DNA of 64,000 nt from contig JAGFNQ010001631.1 of the NCBI GenBank assembly GCA_024364735.1, positions 62,001 through 126,000 on the forward strand, in the 5' to 3' direction. This document shows, one piece after another, positions 57,927 through 64,000 of the stretch. Within the stretch, counting starts at the first letter, position 1, and each line of letters opens with the position of its first letter. Source of the DNA: Boesenbergia rotunda. Its lineage: Eukaryota; Streptophyta; Magnoliopsida; Zingiberales; Zingiberaceae. A program made the position numbers and the translations under genes. The notes below the pieces were generated by a model. The model was given only the letters and a program-made list of their open reading frames with translations. It was not told the origin of the DNA and made no database searches.

Positions 57927-59686
57927 TGTAGGGTTTTTCGGGCCGCGAAAACCACTTTTTCGCGTCGCGGAAACCCCGAAAGCCCCAATAGAAAGGATCC
58001 GAGCGAAGGAAACCATTTCAAAAATTTATGAGTGCTCGTTTACATGCTTCAAAACCGATCTACAACCTAGATCTATTAGAGAAGAGAAAACTACCTTCGA
58101 TGCGTGCCCCGCAATTCCCGCTCGCTCCTCGGTTGGTGTCGGATCTCAAGGATGCAAAGTAGCAGCCCTCTAGAAGTATCCACACAAGCAAGAGAGTGGA
58201 GAGGAGAGCCCAAAAGTGTGCTAGCACTACTTGGAGTCTCGGCAAGATGAGAGGAGAGGGAGAGCAAAACCAAACAAAACCAAGTGAGGAGAAGAATGAA
58301 ATATACACACACAAAAAAAAACTCCTTTTGTATGTTTAAGTGGCCGGCCACCACCTTGGGTAACCCCCTATTTGAATTCAAAATTCAAATGGGGAGGTTA
58401 CTTAGCCTTGATGATGATGCCAAGTCATCACTTGGTCAAGTCAAGGTGATGTGGCTTGAGTCAAGTCAAACTTGCCTCTTATGGACTTTCCATATTTAGC
58501 CAAAGTCAAACTTTGACTTCATTATTCTCCCATGATTAGATTCATCCAACACTTGGATCAAACTCGAGTCCAACTCAAGTTGTCTAATTTGAGTCAAGTC
58601 AAACTTGCCTTTTATGGACTTTCCATATTTAGCCAAAGTCAAACTTTGGCTTCATTACTCTCGGTCCATCATATGGACTTATTCTCCATCTATTGCTCTA
58701 TGTGTGTGACCCTATAGGTTCTTGTAACGTTGGCAATGCCCTTAAACCTATTTAAGGACATAAGCAATGAGAAGTATCTAGCAACACATCATTGCTACCC
58801 AAGTTACAAGAATGTCGAGATCCAACATCACCATTGTGACTAATAATTGTGACCATCACAATATGTGACAACGTCCTTCTATCCTCGATATCTAGATTGA
58901 TCTTTCATGAGGCATAGACCGTGTCATCCTCAAATCAATCTATATGTCTTGATCTCCAAGTAGACTCACTATAATCAAATAAGCTCAATATCTAATATTG
59001 CCTTATTTGGGCATGGCCATGCACTTAGTGGTCTTACTCTATCAAGAACGAAGATATCACTCCCGTCATATAGGAGGGATAGATCCCATCTACGTTACTC
59101 ACATCCCTCCGCATAATTTGTTACAAACCCAGTAATCGCCTTTATAGTCCACCCAGTTACGGGTGACGTTTGACGAAGCCAAAGTACGTAACTCCTTATG
59201 TAGGGAACTATGGTAACTTCAGGTCTAGGACTATAGTCATACTAATAGTCACATGAGAAAGTATATGACACTCATATAACGATCCATGATACTTTCTCAT
59301 GGCGGGCCATTCAGTATACATTCTCTAATGTATACCCATGTGTCAACTTGATATCTCATATCCATGACTTGTGAGATCAAGTCATCATGTTGACCTACAT
59401 GCTAGTCTCTATGCATTAACATTGTCCTTGAATGTTAATACTTGACTAGGAATAATTAAGAGTAGTGTTCTCTATATCATCTCACTATCGATTCAACTAA
59501 ACGATTGATACAGATAAGAACCTTCTACTCAAGGACGTTATTATACTAAGTTATTTGACACCAATACACATAAGTACAATAACCATAAGAAATGCCTTTA
59601 TATATAAGAAATATATATACAAGAATATGATACAATGAGTCCAAAAAGTAATCATCATATGATTGGCTCTAGGGCTCTCACTAACA
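57927..59686 (-). mobile_element. Inverted full-length LTR
   Basis: A complete LTR in reverse (TGTAGGG at 57927 to CACTAACA at 59686, 1760 bases). With 55465-57255 it forms a head-to-head LTR pair around the inverted leader. Confidence 0.85.
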
Positions 59687-59690
59687 ATAG

Positions 59691-59718
59691 CAGTTTTCGC
59701 GGCCCGAAAAACCCTACA
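59691..59718 (+). mobile_element. LTR tail in direct orientation
   Basis: CAGTTTTCGCGGCCCGAAAA followed by ACCCTACA, the last 28 bases of an LTR, separated from the inverted LTR by ATAG. It repeats the end of the 3' LTR that was cut at 57255, so the inverted fragment is bracketed by LTR ends. Host sequence begins at 59719. Confidence 0.75.
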
Positions 59719-59790
59719 AAATAAGCATACCAACACAGTTTTGAAGTACTTCACTAAAGCCAATATGTACTTGAGCTGCCTATGTATTAC

Positions 59791-59819
59791 CTGGGATCGT
59801 CCTTAGAGCTTCATGAAAA
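59791..59819 (-). pseudogene. Possible neurochondrin-like mini-exon
   Basis: A 29-base minus-strand segment between ATTGTAAAG and CCCAG|GTAATA reads (.)FHEALRTIP. The family has LH.ALR.MP at the place just before the exons found at 45 kb. Short, so only order and splice sites support it. No exon further upstream was found before the window ends. Confidence 0.35.
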
Positions 59820-59988
59820 CTTTACAATATACATGTTCATACAATTAAAATATAATTTACAAAAATTTATTATCTCAAAATCAGAGTAATAGAAAGGCAA
59901 CTCAATAGCAAATAGGCTAAACAAATGTTCTAATAAATGAATGATGAGATTGAAACAAAATTTAATGTGTTTCAAGTTAAGAAATATA

Positions 59989-61651
59989 AAAAGTCCAAAA
60001 TGGTTCAAAGAAAAACTAATGGTTGTGACGTCAAGTATGTATCTTACATTGTGCTTTGTGTACACCCACTTTCCATGCAGACAACAGAGAAGAGAGGTGC
60101 AACAAATTAAAAATTACTAGTGGTCGTGGCCAGGTCACAAGAAGGAACAACTTCTTCATATAGGTATCAGCGATTTAAAATTACATCCAGGTGTTACATG
60201 ATAATCTAGATGCTATAATCACATATAGTTGGCATTAAGCAAATCCTAGCTAAGATCATCCTAAGTACTTGAAAAAGACTAAAGATCTCTTCTTGAGATG
60301 GCAAAAGGGAATTTGCTCATCCTCAACGCCTCCGTCAACCCATCCCAGAGCCAACACGGAGGAAGTAAATTACTGGGGCTACTAGCCCGGATGCTGTGGT
60401 TAGCGCGTAGGGAGGCGAGCACACTAGCTTTGCCAGGTTTTGACCCTTATACCTCAAAGTGGTAACACTCACGTACTAACCATCTGTTCATCTCGTGAGG
60501 ACAGAGAAGCCTATCGTGAAAGGGTTCATTAATGCGAGTTCCATGATGACATAAGGTGGATATGTATTATGTCTAAATAGAGTCATAATGAGCTTGAAAA
60601 GTTCTATGCAATCGTGCCCTAAGTGGTCATGCTCCACTAAGGTGTTTGAAGTGTTTGTAAAGAGTTTAAGTTAGGTTTATTTGTGTTATTAAAATGTGCA
60701 TGGAGTTTGTAGGGACTTGATAGAATAAATTTGGAGCTTGACTTGGAACAACTAAAATGATGACTCAAAGATTGATTGGAGATCTAAAAAGGATGGTACG
60801 AGACATTTGAAAGACTACAAGATGAGGAATATTAAGTTAGTAGTTTTGACAATAGTCCTATGAGGTGGACTTAGTAGGTGAATGAGCAAAAGATGACATA
60901 ATGAGTTGAGGGATTGGTGCATCTGAGACACTGAGGAGCTGACTTAGTAGGGTTATTTGCTTTTCTCATTGCAAGAAGATTTCTTGCAATAGTTTCTCTA
61001 TCTTTGGGAAGGAGAAAGATGGTGGGATTCGTTGAGTGACTTATCTCAAGAGTCATAAATCGCGGAGTAAGAATCGAGAGTTGTAAACCACATAATTTTC
61101 CTCATGTATTAACTTGATTGATCTTACTTTCAAGTTTCATCTGAGACACTTAATTTTCAAGATAAATGTTGTTCTTCCCCTCTAGCTATATGACACTTCA
61201 ACTACAACTGACTTTCTTTAAAGCATTAAATCTAGTAAGTAATTACTTTTTATGATTACAGACTCATAATTTCATAGAAATCAATGCATATTTATTTTTA
61301 TAATTAAACATAACAACACTTATTTCATAAGAAATTCATAAAGAAAACATGTCCAATTGAACTTGGCCACCGTTTAGCAAATTTGTCACCTACTCAACTC
61401 AAGATTCACTTGGTTTGATTGATTGATTCAACCCACCTAACGTGACTAATCCATTCACAATCAATTGGCTTGACCAATCTAATTAATCTTGCTCATTCAT
61501 GTATTCTTCGGAAGGCTCATTCATATAAATTTTCTTTCCAAATAAATTGGTTTCAAACTATTATATATCCAAAGTCTAATATTTAAATTATTTCAAAAGT
61601 GAGGAGGTAAATCGAGGAGTTGTAATTGACCGTGCGAGAAGGACATTTTTC
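59989..61651 (+). repeat. Direct segmental duplicate, copy 2
   Basis: Matches 25014-26647 with scattered substitutions, small indels and about 36 extra bases near 61170-61206. Both copies contain the same SINE-like block (60290-60480). On the neurochondrin model it lies 5' of the 59791-59819 exon, in intron or flank. Confidence 0.85.
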
Positions 61652-62827
61652 TAGACTACAATATCAATCAACTATAAACTTTATGTTTGTGGATGGAGTC
61701 CACCGAAAAGGATTAGAATGTTAATTCCTACTCTGTGGCCGGGCCGGTCGTCCGAGGTTGGTTGGTAACCTCGTTAATTATTTTTCGAATTAGAATTTTA
61801 AGCTTAAAATTCCGTAGAACTATAAAAACTGGCCCCAACTGGATGGGTTAATATGTCTAAAAAAGTCATCTACATACACTTTAACTAAATCAATCCAAAT
61901 AACACCTGCATCTTCTGTCGTATTACAGTTGTTGGCATAGAATTAGTTGATGCTTATCCATTAGATACTGTCATTACTTCTTTTTTGAAAAAATAAGTTC
62001 ACGATCCTGGCCTTCTACATTCACATGGCATTGCTCTGTCAAAGTTTTGTTCAACTACCAGATTATATGAACTGCATAAATAACAATTCTTATCAATTGA
62101 ACAATCAAGGCTATTATTTTCTTATCAATTGAACAATCATGGCCTTCTTCGGCACATTTTATAAGAATTTTTCTTCCAAATGAGGCACGAACCTTGGGAC
62201 GCTGAGCTTCTAGACCGCCCATAGCGAGTACTTCCCGATTTACCCTGGTGACTGGTGAGAAACTTCCGTAGGGCTGAACCGATCATCTCAGATTTAATTT
62301 GTATACTACCTGATTCATCATATGGGGTCGGTCGTGTAGCCTCAAATGATAGATTCTACCTTTTACTATATTAATGAATCATTCATTAACCAACTTGCAA
62401 AATGGATATGTTTATAATAAAGAGATTCACTACTCTCGCTACTTCATTTGAAATGTTATTTGAACATAAAAAATAAAAAATAACCTTTTGATAAAAGTTG
62501 TCTAGTCGGAATAGAGATAACATTTTTCTTATACATGATTATCTATGAAGTTCTGAACAATCCAATGCAACAAGGACTAACAACTCTTAATATTTAAAAT
62601 TTATTTTTCCAACTCATTTATATTTCATTCTTAAATGACAATCCGATACAACTCCGATCAATACGTGATCCCAAAAAAAAAATCCAGACCTTATTTTATA
62701 TCCTATTCTTAAAAAAAAAAGTTTTTCTCATGAACCAATCCTAATTGTACATCCCTGTGCATGATGGAGTCACTTTAAGTCATAAGAAAATCTAGGACAA
62801 AAACAACAATCAAAGGGTTAACCAATA
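61652..62827. other. Unassigned DNA
   Basis: No gene recognised. A GC-richer stretch at 62180-62330 (ACGCTGAGCTTCTAGACCGC; GGGCTGAACCGATCAT) looks like a dispersed repeat. The rest is AT-rich. Confidence 0.35.
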
Positions 62828-63293
62828 ACTTTAAGATAAGGATGTCAAAAATAAATCTCACTCGACAATTCGATCTGAATCAATAAAAAAAAATTAAGTT
62901 TGGATTGAAAATTTTCGGATTCGAATTGGAGGATTTTGGATTGAAAATTTTTAGATCGGGTCCGGGATGACCCGAATTTAATGTTTAATGAATTCTTTAG
63001 GATTAAATCAAATCTTCTTTTGAAAATTAAAATACTTATATATATATATTAATATCAATACTAATATGATCACGATAGAATATTATGATAAAAATTAAGA
63101 ATTATAGAAAAAATAGCTAAAAACAAAAAGGCCGTTTTGAATTGATTTTTTCAGATTATTCGGGTCAGATTGGTCGGGTTCAAGTTTGGGGATTTCAGGT
63201 TGAATACGAATTCGGGTCGGGATTTTAAAAAAAAATTCCAATCTGATCCGAATCCGATCCAACCCATCCAAATTGACATGCCTACTTTAAGAT
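62828..63293. mobile_element. MITE-like element with 10-bp target duplication
   Basis: Body 62838-63283 (446 bases) between ACTTTAAGAT at 62828-62837 and 63284-63293. Ends are imperfect inverted repeats, AAGGATGTCAA against AGGCATGTCAA. The interior is rich in GGATT/GGGTC words (GATCGGGTCCGGGATGACCC). A 9-10 bp duplication suggests a Mutator-like family. Confidence 0.75.
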
Positions 63294-63888
63294 GTGAAAA
63301 AAAACTCTAACAAACAAACTAATTTTTTTTTTTTACTTTGCACATTAAGAAATATAACATCTTAATAAAACTTCAGCCCTTTCTCATCATTCATGCTCAA
63401 AACATTTAACAAGACCTTTTAAACATGCAACATATTCATCTACCAACTGTAAGGTAATAAAAGGACAGCCCGTAAAGTTCACTTCCCAACCTTACCTTAC
63501 ATTGTAAGAAATTATTTCCGCGACTTGAAACAGTTATCATTAGATCACGAGACAATAATTTTACCAACTCTAAAGTCTGCAAAAAAAAAAAAACACAAGG
63601 GACATTTTTACTCCATCCCAGAGTTTACTTCTATACAAAACTACTTTGCTAAGCATAGTTGATTGTTTTTCACAATAACGCCGAGTCAGAGCAACCAGAT
63701 TCGCGAGCGATATACCAAGCACAGCACAGAAGGCTGGATTCCTCTTCGTCCTGGTGAAACAGGTAATTCTTTCAAGATACACTAGAGCGCACCGCCATCT
63801 ATCATACATAACAAGACAGATTATTACACTTTATATAGATGTATAAACAAAAGCATCAGCCCGCTGAGTGGTACATCAACTGGACAGC
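63294..63888 (-). other. Probable 3'UTR/downstream region of the edge gene
   Basis: Lies just after the stop of the minus-strand exon at 63889. A 79-codon frame (63570-63809) has no recognisable domain and ends in a poly-A/T-derived Phe run, so I treat it as untranslated. Confidence 0.35.
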
Positions 63889-63999
63889 CTACCACGCCGG
63901 AAAAAGGGGACCGGTGCCACCATCCTTCTCCGCGTCAGGAACGCTATTGTAACAGAAGAGATGGTTCTGCATCTCCCAACTCCAATCTTTTTTCCTTGA
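63889..63999 (-). CDS. C-terminal exon of an unidentified gene, cut by the window end
   Basis: Minus strand, open from the window edge to TAG at 63889-63891, 36 residues visible. It includes KKDWSWEMQNHLFCYNSVPD and ends GTGPLFPAW. Balanced composition, GC content higher than its flank, and a hydrophilic-to-aromatic C-terminus make it look like real coding sequence rather than chance. I do not recognise the protein. Because the window ends here, neither its start nor its splice structure can be judged. Confidence 0.5.
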   Translation of the reverse strand, partial: SRKKDWSWEMQNHLFCYNSVPDAEKDGGTGPLFPAW

Positions 64000-64000
64000 G

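Noticed and set aside
63570..63809. A 79-residue minus-strand frame near the right edge
   Set aside because: Lies downstream of the stop at 63889 of a better coding frame on the same strand and has no recognisable domain.

Overview
The window is nuclear DNA of a flowering plant. It carries a plant-type subtilase, a Ty1/copia element of the Angela/BARE-1 type with a 1.8 kb LTR and an initiator-Met PBS, hAT/Tourist/MULE-type non-autonomous elements, and intron-bearing gene pieces. A monocot is my best guess, but the sequence does not settle it. One assembly gap of 350 N sits at 24664-25013.

Layout. At 0.3-2.5 kb is a subtilisin-like protease gene broken by one frameshift. At 3.5-4.4 kb are a copia RNase H fragment and a foldback cluster. 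At about 4.2-18.2 kb and 28.9-40.7 kb are the two arms of a very long inverted repeat. Each arm holds neurochondrin-type exons, two solo-LTR-like insertions, two 5'UTR-like gene starts, one terminal exon-like piece and a tandem array of an AACCGAA-rich MITE-like element alternating with a 98-bp minisatellite. The 10.7 kb spacer holds more of the array, a copia gag fragment, the gap, a duplicated 1.6 kb segment and a small gene for a secreted cysteine-rich protein with two 33-residue cassettes (26901-27278). At 40.9-42.0 kb is a third array block. At 42.1-45.3 kb and at 59.8 kb are further neurochondrin-like exons on the minus strand, split by a 14.4 kb nest of copia sequence. At 60.0-61.65 kb is the second copy of the spacer segment, then a MITE with a 10-bp target duplication, and finally the C-terminal exon of an unrecognised minus-strand gene that runs off the window.

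How it fits together. Minus-strand order (59.8, 45.3, 45.1, 43.0, 42.1, 12.7, 8.6, 8.45 kb) follows neurochondrin protein order. I therefore read most of the window as the remains of one neurochondrin gene. Its intron between the 42.1 and 12.7 kb exons was inflated by the MITE/minisatellite array and by an inverted duplication of the downstream half of the locus. The exons carry frameshifts and an LTR in coding sequence, so the locus is a pseudogene as assembled. The probably functional genes are the cysteine-rich protein at 26.9 kb, the off-edge gene at 63.9 kb and, if its frameshift is an error, the subtilase. The family name neurochondrin rests on remembered sequence and was not searched.
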